Source: Clusia tigrina
Lineage: Eukaryota; Arthropoda; Insecta; Diptera; Clusiidae
Assembly: GCA_920105625.2 (NCBI GenBank)
Contig: OV050030.1
Coordinates: forward strand, 84,838,570 to 84,902,569
Length of the DNA: 64,000 nucleotides
Reading direction: 5' to 3'
Under the pieces are notes generated by a model. It was not told the origin of the DNA. It ran no database searches and saw only the letters and a list, made by a program, of their open reading frames with translations. The position numbers were made by a program, and so were the translations under genes. Positions 53,925 to 63,668 of the stretch are shown piece after piece; within the stretch, counting starts at the first letter, position 1; each line of letters opens with the position of its first letter.

Positions 53925-55064
53925 CTACTTCCAGAATGCCCATCTTACTCCTACGTGCTTGCTTAAGTTCTGAAAAGAAATTAGCGTTAACCTCTGTGGG
54001 GTTTCCAGATTTTCTTCTCCCGAATTTAAGAGGTACTTAACCAGTGACGGACTCAAACTTATTAGTCTTCGGCCGTTTGCTCGTACAGGCGAAATATTGT
54101 CTACTGTATCGAGACTTTCCTGTACCGTTACTGCTTCTGGCTCCTTTGACGGATAACCCTGATTTTTATTATTAATCGGACTTCCTGGAGAAAAAGGCTC
54201 GAAACCGATATCAGATGCGCCAAACAAAAACTCCGCTTCGCTCACTCCACTCAATACTAATCTAGGCTTTACCACACGACCTATCCCTTCCGGAGTTAAA
54301 TACTCCGGCCAACGAACTTCTGGTGGCAAGGCTAGTACTGTCTGCGTTTGTATTTGAGAGGTTGAAGCCGATCTCACTCTTGCTGGCTTAGCAGTTGCCC
54401 CGATTCTCTTAAGCTCTAAATTTTCCTTCTCCAGATACGATGCGGCTTCCTCAGTTTCGCGGAGTTGCTTAGAAAATACTCTGGTTTTATTCTCGAGAAA
54501 TTCCGTATTTATCTTCAATTCCTCTGTATCCTTGAAGACTTCTATCCTCCATCCGACTTTGAATAGTCGCTAACGCTCGGTCTGCTGCTTCCAAAGTTGA
54601 CAAGTTTCCACCGTCTCTCGCTAATCTCCAGAGTACCTGGGCTTCACTCTTGCTGGTTGCCGCTTCTAATTGTTCAAACAATTTTTCTGCGAATAATTTT
54701 ACCTCAGTTTGTAAAGACCTAAGCTTGTCTTGAGCCTTGTCCTCCTGCGAACTAGGACTATCTTCCTGTGCTTCCAGCTCTTCTAGATCCAATCTGAATT
54801 TGGTCAACCAGTCCCGTGTCAAACCGTTGACATGTAACGGGTAATCCTTGGTGAAGTACTCCTTGTCACCACAACAGTCCTCGTTGTTATTATTGAATGT
54901 ATTCAACAAGGCTTCTAATTCCGCTATGCGCTTACGGTAGTACGCGCTGTTTTTCCTTGCCTTGCTATCCTTTCTACAATTTCTGATTCTCTTATGGATT
55001 GCCTCGCTCTGCAGCTTTTGAGCTTCCAGCAATCTTATAGCTTCTCTTGGCGTTTCCGAACAAA
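53925..55064 (-). pseudogene. gag N-terminal region, G1 copy C (frameshifted)
   Basis: Two overlapping frames (55032-54487 and 54518-53925) form one coiled-coil-rich region. One part is rich in Lys/Arg/Glu (AYYRKRIAELEALLNTFNNN, LDLEELEAQE). The other contains VRWPEYLTPEGIGRVVKPRL, also seen degraded in copy A near 8150-8230. A single frame change near 54500 separates them. It probably acts as the matrix-like part of Gag. Confidence 0.75.
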
Positions 55065-55208
55065 TTCTTATCTATGACGCCGTAATAAATGCTACAGATT
55101 CGTTTTCTTACTATTGTATATAAATTTTATTAATCAACAAATACTTTTTTTTTTAAAACTAGTTGTGATACTTAAACTAACAAATTAAGAATAACAATGA
55201 TACTATGC

Positions 55209-55496
55209 CTATAGCATTCCACGTCTCTCGCATTGTTGCTCCTCCAATTGGCATACCTCTTGCCACAATCTATTTGCATGTTCCCACGGCATAGGGACCT
55301 CCACAGTTTGCTGCTCCTTCAGTATTTCTCTTAAACACGCCAGTCGCTTTCGTTCCCGCTTTTGCTCTCCTCCTCTTTTCCTAATCCCAAACCGCTTTCC
55401 GTCCTTCAGCAACAACGTTATATTCTTCAGTTGTTGCTCAGTGCTTCCAGGTTCGTCTCCAACTTTTGTTTTCTTTAAAATCAAAGAAAAAAACAA
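55209..55496 (-). other. Small open frame in the G1 leader
   Basis: 95 codons, rich in Glu, Arg, Lys and Gln (RGGEQKRERKRLACLREILK). It is upstream of gag and separated from it by stops. It could be the damaged first gag exon or a leader ORF. I do not recognise it. Confidence 0.4.
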
Positions 55497-55574
55497 TTGT
55501 GATTGATTAGATTCTCACTAAACACGATTTCGTCTCTATTTTTTCATAGTGTAATGCCGTGGAAATAAACTATT

Positions 55575-55660
55575 AGTATAATTATTAGTATAAAAATTAT
55601 ACTTATACTAGTATAAAAATTATACTTATATTAATAGTATAAAAAATTATACTTAATTTA
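55575..55660. repeat. Tandem (gtataaaaattatactt) repeats in the G1 leader
   Basis: Three to four copies of a self-complementary unit around gtataaaaattatac occur in a row. A single related motif survives in copy A at 9711-9727. Confidence 0.85.
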
Positions 55661-56431
55661 TTACGCAACTACCGTAGGTAAATATTGATCATTTACAATA
55701 TTTCTCCTAATTCTGAAGATGTTTTTGGTTTCATCAAATTGTTTCCAAAAATCTTCATACCCAAAGAAAAATTTTACAGCAGAATCATACGCATTTTCAT
55801 TTCAGTACAATGATATGCTTAGCTGCTTTGTTTTTTCGTGCGAAAAATTGCTTTAAAGTTGCTACGCAAATTGTAGTTTCGGAACTACACAAACTTTGAT
55901 GCAACAACACGTGTTGTAAACACCTCTTGAAATATTTTTGCCTAATACCCTAAGCTCAAAATGCCAAATATTTAAATCAAATGTTCTATGTTTGTTTTCA
56001 AACAACATAAATTTAGAACATCAGAATTTAAACAATACAAAAACAATTTAAATGTCTTAATATAGACTACATGGCCTTATAAACAATATAAATGTCCCTC
56101 ACGACAAACAAATTCAAATCCCCTACAAAACAAAATCCTCACAGCTAGGATGAACATACATAGACCGTCCGATCATACTGACGGTTTATGGTTGCCATTC
56201 AAAGCTGCGTGCAACAGCGCAAACGCGCCTGTATGTTGCAACTTCTTTGACCAGCGCTACGGCGCCTTCAGGGTCGCAGAAGTATCTACTTAGATTACGA
56301 ATATACACTCTACTCACCAAAATGTTTTTCGATGACATCTTTTTCCTTAGTGCCTTAGTTGAGGTCCTTCGAATTCGTTGCTGGATGCCTCTCTGCTTCA
56401 GAGTTCCTTGCCCTGGGATTCCTCCAATAGG
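55661..56431 (-). other. Leader of G1 copy C
   Basis: Non-coding stretch between the primer-binding site and gag. It aligns partly with the copy A leader. No gene is supported. Confidence 0.6.
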
Positions 56432-56439
56432 TCCTTTAG

Positions 56440-56452
56440 ACCGGCTGCGCCA
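56440..56452 (-). promoter_or_regulatory. Primer-binding site of G1 copy C
   Basis: On the minus strand TGGCGCAGCCGGT follows the 5' LTR after a few T residues. TGGCGCAG-type sites are known from insect gypsy elements primed by tRNA-Ser; the tRNA identity here is inferred. Confidence 0.75.
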
Positions 56453-56456
56453 AAAA

Positions 56457-56930
56457 TATTGGGGTTGGTGTCCTTGCTTGTTGTTCTCGGGAGACATCCT
56501 GTCTCGGTTCGCTGGGCGCGTCCCTGAAAACACTAAACCACTTTGGTAAATAAGCACAGCACTATTACAGGTTTAAAATAACAAGAAGCTTTATTCTTAA
56601 AATACTAGTTCTTATATACTATTTACAAATAAACATTACAGTCTACGTCTTGACTTTTCTGGTGTTCCCGTTACGCAATTGTTATTTGGTGTCAGTTGCT
56701 CAAGCCAACTGACCTACTGAAAGTAAAAGTGTTGTCGGTGCATTCTAAATGCCCCTCGTCAGCTTGACTGCGGAACTGTGCCACCCTAAAAGTTTACATC
56801 ATAATTAATGCATAAATACTATTCATTTACAATATTTGCACCCTAAAAATATGTGCGTTTTTAATGAATTTAATAGGAGCCAGTGCTGTGAGTCACCTAC
56901 GCGTAGGTAGATTGATTCTAACTCACAACA
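56457..56930 (-). repeat. G1 copy C 5' LTR
   Basis: Pairs with 46051-46524 with about nine differences. Its inner terminal CA has mutated (plus strand TATTGGGG instead of TGTTGGGG). Confidence 0.97.
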
Positions 56931-56990
56931 CAAGTTTAAATATTATGGAGAAATTATGAGTCTATTTAACTATTAAATATATTGAAACGT
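56931..56990. mobile_element. M1 repeat copy 2, right part
   Basis: Resumes the repeat split at 46050, matching 41966-42020 (aaattatgag, ctattaaatatatt). The first four bases are the CAAG target duplication. Confidence 0.8.
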
Positions 56991-57029
56991 GAATGCATAT
57001 CAGTGAAACGGGATTGCATACTTTTAGGA

Positions 57030-57515
57030 TCCCATCTGGAGAATGATGGCCCCCTGTGAGTCAAGATGCGAACTATTCGAATAAAAGTTTATTCAAGAAC
57101 CATCTGTCGGTAATATCAAAAAGAATATTCTCGAATTCTGTCGAAGTGGATAGAAGCTCCTAGAAAGTACAAGAATAGCGTGGAATTTTCTACTCAAACC
57201 TTCGAAAACTATAAAAGCGACAAGACTGTTCAAAGTCGTATACAGTAGATCACAGACCGTAACAGTGTGTACAGCAGGCATTTTAATCGAAGCAGCAGTA
57301 TTAGCAGTATTTGTAATTTTGCAAAGTGATGAAATTCATTATTAAATAAAGTGATGAAATGACTTATTAAATAAAGTGACTAATGGTTTGTGAAATAAAG
57401 TGCAAATAATAACTAAGTAAACTTTAAGCCTAATATTAAATGTGTAAATAGCAATAATTAAATAAAGCTAATTATTTTAATTTAACCAGCGATTGTTTGA
57501 TTACTACACAATCCA
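57030..57515 (+). repeat. LTR-like region of a third gypsy type (G3)
   Basis: Non-coding sequence upstream of a gag gene has a TATA box (TATAAAAG at 57210-57217) and AATAAA motifs at 57343, 57370, 57395 and 57459. It ends before ACACAATCCAGTGG. Exact ends are not fixed because no second copy is in the window. Confidence 0.6.
57210..57217 (+). promoter_or_regulatory. TATA box of the G3 LTR
   Basis: TATAAAAG, with a plausible start region about 25-35 bp downstream around tcaaagtcg. Confidence 0.55.
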
Positions 57516-57605
57516 GTGGTACGAGTCCGAGTACAGAGAGTTAGAGAAATTGTCAGGAGGGCAATTTTGTAACAGAGTAAATTGCTAAGAGGGCAATTTC
57601 GTAAC

Positions 57606-58587
57606 AATTGGAACACAAGGGCTTAAAGCGGAGCTGCAGGTGCGATTAAGAAGCGCTTTAGAGGAGCAAGGTATAGACGTCGAGGAGTACGTATTCCAAG
57701 GTGAGGAGCCAACGACATCTCGACAGGAAGAAAAACCGCAAGAAACTAATACGGGTAACTTCGACATGAGCGAACTCATCGGGGTATTAGAATCCTTCAA
57801 ACAGTATTTGCAGCAGCGAAGTGAGAGAATGCTGCAGCTCTGCCAGCAATACGATGATGAGATACACCAGGGAATAAAACAATATTCTCCAGCAGTCAAA
57901 GAGGATTTCAAGGAACAGTTACAGCAGAGCGAAACGCGATTTACTCAACTAGCGGAACAGAACTCCCAACAGAAGAATGAAATGTCCGAGATAGTGGATA
58001 GGAAGGTTTGTGAGGTTGGGACACGGCAGGAGTCGTTCGAAGGATTTGTGGAACAAAAATCCAATGCGAATGAGCAAAGGCAGAACGAAATTGAAGCTAC
58101 TGCCAGCACAGATGGTTGGAGTAATCACGAAGTACTGGCACCATTGGCTATGTCATTGAAAGGAGCTGATGTACTGCTGAATATCGTAGAGGGTGAGAAA
58201 GATTGTTATGAAAACGTGATGAATGCCATTCAGCGGAGGAGTGGTGAGTCTTTACAACAGGATGTGGCGGAGGTGGAGCAGTTCGCCCATTTTGCCTGTC
58301 CAGGCGTGATGGCTGAGAGAAATATGATGGATACTTTCGTATATGGTATTCCCGATGCGAAAATGGACTGTTCAGCGATGCCAAATCCAAAAGCTAAATG
58401 TATGGAAAGAGTGGTTGGAGCTTTAACGTTTGAGATAGCGGCCGTGGTGTGTCAGCCAGTATGCAGAGCCCGTCAGGTGCAAGTTGAAAGTGGACAGGGT
58501 TGCACGGCCAAGTGCCTTGCCTCCGGTGAGGTTGAATACGCGGTTGTCGGACGAAACGCAAACGTTCTCCATCAGACTCGCATGTGA
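57606..58587 (+). pseudogene. gag of gypsy type G3 (truncated, SAP-like start)
   Basis: The frame is open from 57606 (IGTQGLKAELQVRLR) to 58587. The GLKAELQVRLRSALEEQGID stretch resembles a SAP-type motif. A coiled-coil-like Gln/Glu-rich region follows (about residues 45-140), then capsid text ATASTDGWSNHEVLAPLAMS and GVMAERNMMDTFVYGIPDAK. No zinc knuckles or protease follow. The frame ends 50 bp before the errantivirus in TA-rich DNA, so the rest was lost or lies beyond it. An earlier in-frame stop (57582) separates it from its likely start. Confidence 0.75.
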
Positions 58588-58640
58588 GTTATATATATTA
58601 TAATTATATATATTTTATAATTATATATATATTTATATAG
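58588..58640. repeat. TA-rich junction
   Basis: Mixed ATATAT/TTATAATT sequence between G3 gag and the errantivirus. It fits the TA-rich target preference reported for several errantiviruses. Confidence 0.7.
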
Positions 58641-58854
58641 GTTGTAATAATTTATTAAAAACTCAACACTCTTTATTTTATCTGACTGTTTATTGTCATC
58701 GTCAAACTTCAACTGCCACTTTATTCTTACTCTAACTTATGCTCCATCTGAGCTTTATAAATATGTATCTTTTGTTGTATAAACATATATGTATGTATTT
58801 ATTAAGATAAACTTATGCTCTCTCTGAGCATTATCGTGGCGGAATACATGTCAG
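58641..58854 (-). repeat. Probable errantivirus 3' LTR (ends unconfirmed)
   Basis: Non-coding sequence immediately after env, with AATAAA motifs on the minus strand and an end ...TTATTACAACCT next to TA-rich DNA. A 22-bp near-repeat (cttatgctcYMtctgagc) occurs at about 58738 and 58812. A second LTR copy is needed to fix the ends. Confidence 0.6.
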
Positions 58855-60393
58855 CTAGAATATGCTGACTTTGTGCATTCCGTCACGTTTCTTGTGTTGA
58901 TCATTCAACGGTAGCGTGATCGGCATCGTTGAATGAGGATTGTATGTAACTCCTCCCAGGTTGCTTTTAGGATTCTCCTGAATCCTTTTATTTAAAATTT
59001 TTACATTTACATTTCTTTTTCTTAGCCAAAACAAAACCAGAGTTATTACAATTATACCAATTATTACAGCACTTATACTATAAGAAACATTTTTGTGGTA
59101 CTTTAATTCCTGAATATGTTTTATGTTTTCAAAGTTATTTAATACAATTTTTTCAAAACTAATTTGGCTTTCGTATGTTTGATTTAACATTTTGACAGGG
59201 TAGGTATATTTTTCTACAAATTCAATTTTGTTGTTATAATATTTTTGGTTTCTTATCTGCAATTTACAATTTGAAAAATTAATAATATAGTTCTTATATA
59301 ATGTAAAATTACGTTTGTCACAATTCTGTATCAGTTTTTCATTATGTGCATTTTTTATTAAAATTGTGTCATCATTTATGTCTTTAACTTTAGTTTGATT
59401 ATTATGCTTAAAAATACAGTTATTTGAAAAAATACAGTTTTTTGTTATTTTTAACTTTTTTAACATCATGTTTTCGATATACTTATAATTTTTGAAATTT
59501 ACAGTGACAATAATTTCATCTTTTTCCTCTATTTGCAAATTTTCTTTATTTGGTAGTGGTGTTATCAACTTTCGGTCAGCAGTAATATAATTGTTTGGTA
59601 TCTGTATAGCAAATATAATTGACTCATTTTTGTATGATAAAACTCCTAATTTTGCAAGTTTAAGCTTGTAGAAATCTATATTGAAATATTCTATTTCTTC
59701 TTTGGTTAGCATTCCTGGATGTATTAAATTATGTTTTGCTGCAGCTATATTATCCTGTATTTCTTTAATCTTTCCTTCCAAATACCGTAGCTTATTCATT
59801 TGGTCATTAAACAATAATTGTTTCATTAATTCCTTATTTACTGATTGTGTTTTATTTAATGAGCTCAAAATTTCGATTCTATCGTTTTCAATGGTTGTTT
59901 TCATTAAATTCATCGTGTTATTGAAATATTCATTAATGAATATTTGTTTATTTAAATTTGTAATTGCATTGTGATTATTTTCCTCTATTATTTTCATATG
60001 ATCTACAATATCTTGCCTATCCTCATCATCCATTACGCCGAACATCCATTTATACATGGAGCCCCCAACATTTATTAATCCTCTTTTTTTTCTTCTTTCC
60101 TCGCTAGGGGTAATAGATTTGATTTTAGCTTTAATTATTTTTATCTCATTTATTAGAAGTTCTTTATTATTTATTTCTGTTTTCATTATGTTTTCTTCAA
60201 ATTGATTTATTACACTAGCTATTTCATGTGGTCGTATAACATGTAACACTGTATTTACCTCATTTACTATTTCAACCACCCCCATTTGTATTATAGTATA
60301 ACCTGCTTCTTCAGTTATTGGGGTTACTTGTAGGCGTCCTCTTGCTGTTATTGCTGTTGCAATTAAAATTACGATCGTCAATAATCCCTGCAA
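58855..60393 (-). CDS. env: Errantivirus envelope glycoprotein (Env)
   Basis: 512 residues, uninterrupted. The N-terminus is a signal-peptide-like MQGLLTIVILIATAITARG. A furin-type site RRKKR occupies residues 100-104, followed by GLINVGGSMYKWMFGV, the conserved start of the transmembrane subunit in errantiviruses and baculovirus F-like proteins. A long helical region with many Asn/Lys follows. A single membrane segment lies near 435-456 (SAVIIGIIVITLVLFW), with a cytoplasmic tail of about 56 residues. Several N-x-S/T sites suit a glycoprotein. It would mediate membrane fusion. It is 79 bases downstream of pol and is probably expressed from a spliced RNA, as in related elements. Confidence 0.93.
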   Translation of the reverse strand: MQGLLTIVILIATAITARGRLQVTPITEEAGYTIIQMGVVEIVNEVNTVLHVIRPHEIASVINQFEENIMKTEINNKELLINEIKIIKAKIKSITPSEERRKKRGLINVGGSMYKWMFGVMDDEDRQDIVDHMKIIEENNHNAITNLNKQIFINEYFNNTMNLMKTTIENDRIEILSSLNKTQSVNKELMKQLLFNDQMNKLRYLEGKIKEIQDNIAAAKHNLIHPGMLTKEEIEYFNIDFYKLKLAKLGVLSYKNESIIFAIQIPNNYITADRKLITPLPNKENLQIEEKDEIIVTVNFKNYKYIENMMLKKLKITKNCIFSNNCIFKHNNQTKVKDINDDTILIKNAHNEKLIQNCDKRNFTLYKNYIINFSNCKLQIRNQKYYNNKIEFVEKYTYPVKMLNQTYESQISFEKIVLNNFENIKHIQELKYHKNVSYSISAVIIGIIVITLVLFWLRKRNVNVKILNKRIQENPKSNLGGVTYNPHSTMPITLPLNDQHKKRDGMHKVSIF

Positions 60394-60472
60394 ATTACAA
60401 TTATATAATCACTCCGTTTAAATGATCCTACACTTATAAAATAAATTTTAATGGATATATAAATTGTGTTTT

Positions 60473-63400
60473 TCAATAACCAGGATCACCAGCCATTGCC
60501 CTAGTACTAAATTTATCATCATTTTCATTATTATTCAAGATTTCAATGCTTGCGAATTTATATGGTCTTTTTATATTGGCAATATGGACATTTTTCAATG
60601 GATTGCTTCTATAATACGGTTGGTCTTTGTGTCTGACTCTACGATAATTTTTTATAAAGCCGCTTGGTCTATATTCAGTATATTGTTCTCTAGTTCTATT
60701 TCTTTTCTCTATGATGTGATTTTTGGATTGATTTATTCTATCTTGTAAAATTGTGGAGCAAACGTTTTCTTTTGCGGACCTAGGAGAACATTTGATGGTA
60801 GAATGATAGCGATCATTATAGTTACCTATAACGATCTGTATCCTCATTTCCGTTGAGAGACTTGGATCATCAATTCCTGTTAGTTTTTCCAACAGGGTTG
60901 AGTGAAGCCTCTCAATGTCTGCATTTCCTGTATGGTTGTTGGGCTTTGTTAAATGTACCTCTATACCTTCTGTAGACAAAAATTCTATTAGTTGTTCTGC
61001 TCTAAATTCATTATCCATAATGATTTTTTTAGGTTTCCCAAATTTGGCAAAATGTTCTACTATTATTGTTTTCTTTGATCTCCAATTTCTATCAGTAATG
61101 TTATAAGCTGCTGCGAATTTGGTTAATTTATCAATAACTGTTACAAATGATAATTTTTTAAAATGAAAAATATCGATATGAATGATTTCGTTCTTTTCGG
61201 TTGCAGTTTCCGTTAAATGAAATTTGGGTCTAATTGGTCTCCTATCATATTTGATTTGTTGACACTTTTGACAGTTATTAATTATTAGCTGAATATGCTC
61301 CTTGAATTTTGGATAGTATATTATTTCTTTTAGTGTGTTATAGGTTTCGTTAATACCGCTATGCATTGATTCATTACTATGATATAATGAAATTTGTTTG
61401 TGCAACTCTTCCTCGTCTTCTATTTCGGAAGCCTTTTTTGTACATTTTATGAATTCAATTTGGTTTTCGTGTGAAAACATAGATATAAGTATCAGTTGTA
61501 TTTTGTGATAATCTGACTCAGAGACCTCTGAAAAAATGCCTATTTTCCCCTTTTTTATATAACGTTTAAAAATATTTTTAATATAGTTTTCATCCTCCAT
61601 TGGATTAATTCCAATAATCTTTCTGTTATGGAGTGTTTGCAACTCGGCTTCTGGGCTATATGTAATTATTATTTGTATCTTGTATTTATTAACTATCTCT
61701 TCCTTTATAAAAAAATGGTCTAACAACTCCTCTTCAGCGGAATGTATAGTGTCTGTCAGTTCGTAGTTTGATTCATGGTCATTATTTTCATTTATTTTGG
61801 GCGAATTCTCAATTCTACTCAAAAAGTCTGCCACAACGTTATCTTTACCATTTAAATATTCTATCTCATAACTATACTCCTGGAGTTTCAAAAGCCACCT
61901 TTGGTGACGTTGGGAGAATTCCTTCCCTTTATATTTATTATTTAAATATTTAATTGGGCAATGGTCAGTTATTATTTTAAACTTCTTTCCATAGATATAG
62001 GGTCTAAGATACGTGATAGCATATATTATAGCCAAAAATTCCTTGTCAGTAGTCGCATATTTTTGCTCATGGTTATTTAACGTTCTAGAGATATAACATA
62101 CAGGTTGTCCCTGCTGAGAAAGGACAGCACCGATAGCGTAATCACTAGCATCTGTAGTGATAGTGAACTCCTTGTCATACTCTGGGAATTTTAAAATAGG
62201 GTGTGATATTATTAAGGCTTTCAAATTTTCAAAACTGCTTATATATTGTGGATCTTTAGGATTAATTTTAAATCCTTTCTTCAGATACTTTATCATAGGA
62301 TAAGCTATTTTAGAATAATTTTTAATAAATTTTCTATAATAGCCTGTGGCTCCCAAGAATCCTTTAAGTTGCTTTTCCGTTTTAGGCACCACCAGATTTT
62401 GAATAACCATAACTTTCTCAGGGTTTGGCTTAATGCCTTCTTTAGTCAGTATATGCCCCAAAAATTGTGTTTCCTTCTTTAAGAAACTACACTTATCGGC
62501 TTGAATTTTAAGGTTATGTTTTTCTAATGTCGAAAAAATTTTTACAAGAGAACTTATATGCTCCTCCAATGAGGTTGAAAATACGAGAACGTCATCCAGA
62601 TAGACAACACATATCTTATTGATATATTCTCTCAAAACTTCGTTCATCATTCTCTGGAAGGTGGCTGGGGCATTTTTCAGCCCGAAAGGCATACGGACAT
62701 ATTCATATAGTCCAGCCGGAGTTACAAAAGCTGTCTTTTCGATGTCTTCCTCTGCCATCAATATTTGGTGGTAACCCTTGGCTAAGTCAATTGTGCTAAA
62801 GTACTGTGCTTTGCCCAGTTTGTCAAGGATACCTTCAATATTTGGCATTGGGTATTTATCGTCTACCGTCAATTGATTTAATCTCCTATAATCAACCACT
62901 AATCTGTACTTTTGTATGCCCGAGTTATCAATTTTTTTCGGAACTATTAGAATCGGAGAGCTATATCTACTCTTGCTTTCTCTGATGATTCCCTGATTTT
63001 GTAAGTCAACAATTTGTTTTCGGACTTCTTCTTCGTGCTTTGGAGGCAACCTATAAATTCGTGAATTTATTTGTTGATTAGTTGTGGTTTTTACTTTGTG
63101 TACCACTGCTTTTGTATTTGTAAGAGCGTCCCCTTCTTTATAAATTAATTTATTGAATTTTTTCAAAAGCTTCTGCACTTGATTTTTTTCATTCGAATTT
63201 AAATGGTTTAATTTGATATTTTTTACCTCACTTCTATCCAACGAATAAACCTGTTCTTGCAAGGTCCTCGATTGGAAAGGAAGCTTTACCCCATTGTTTA
63301 GGATGATTTCTTTACTTGCGATATCAATTACTTTTACATTGTTGAATATAAAATCATTTCCTAAAAGAAGATCATATGGCTTGTTAAAATCCATTTTTAA

Positions 63401-63668
63401 CCATCTCATTTTCGCATTTGAAGGAAAACAAAATTCCGAAGGACACGGCGTTTTTACTTTCTCATTTGGCTTCTCGATATTCCCGCCTATTGTACTTATA
63501 ATAGTATTTTTACGTTCTACTATGGGCAATTTGTATTCTAAAAAACTTTTCTTTTTCATGATGCTGATAGTGGATCCAGGGTCCACTAAAGTGCGCCATT
63601 TTTTGTCAAATATTGTTAGAGATATTATAATTTTATTTTGATTTTCCGAGGCTAATTTATAAAAAAAT
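60473..63668 (-). CDS. pol: Errantivirus Pol polyprotein (PR-RT-RNase H-IN)
   Basis: A continuous frame of about 1060 codons. Numbering from the GTG at 63586, the protease motif is DPGS (residues 2-5), a variant of D-S/T-G. RT runs about 170-400, with FSTIDLAKGYHQI and catalytic YLDD at 329-332. RNase H has TTDASD (Asp479) and TDHCP. Integrase has zinc ligands H736, H742, C772 and C775 and catalytic D805, D858 and E892. All key residues are present. The frame continues upstream of 63586 to the gag overlap without an ATG, so Pol is most likely made by -1 frameshifting from gag. It belongs to the 17.6/297/tom-like group by resemblance. Confidence 0.95.

Larger units (their letters stand above)
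46051..56930 (-). mobile_element. Ty3/gypsy element family G1, copy C, full length (10.88 kb)
   Basis: Two 474-bp LTRs (46051-46524 and 56457-56930) bound a minus-strand element with PBS, leader, gag, protease, RT/RNase H, integrase, a long 3' UTR and a polypurine tract. It is flanked by CAAG on both sides (46047-46050 and 56931-56934). The LTRs differ at about nine positions by eye (about 2%), so insertion is fairly recent. There is no env. The frames are broken several times; homopolymer assembly errors could account for some breaks. The lineage within Ty3/gypsy is not determined. Confidence 0.96.
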
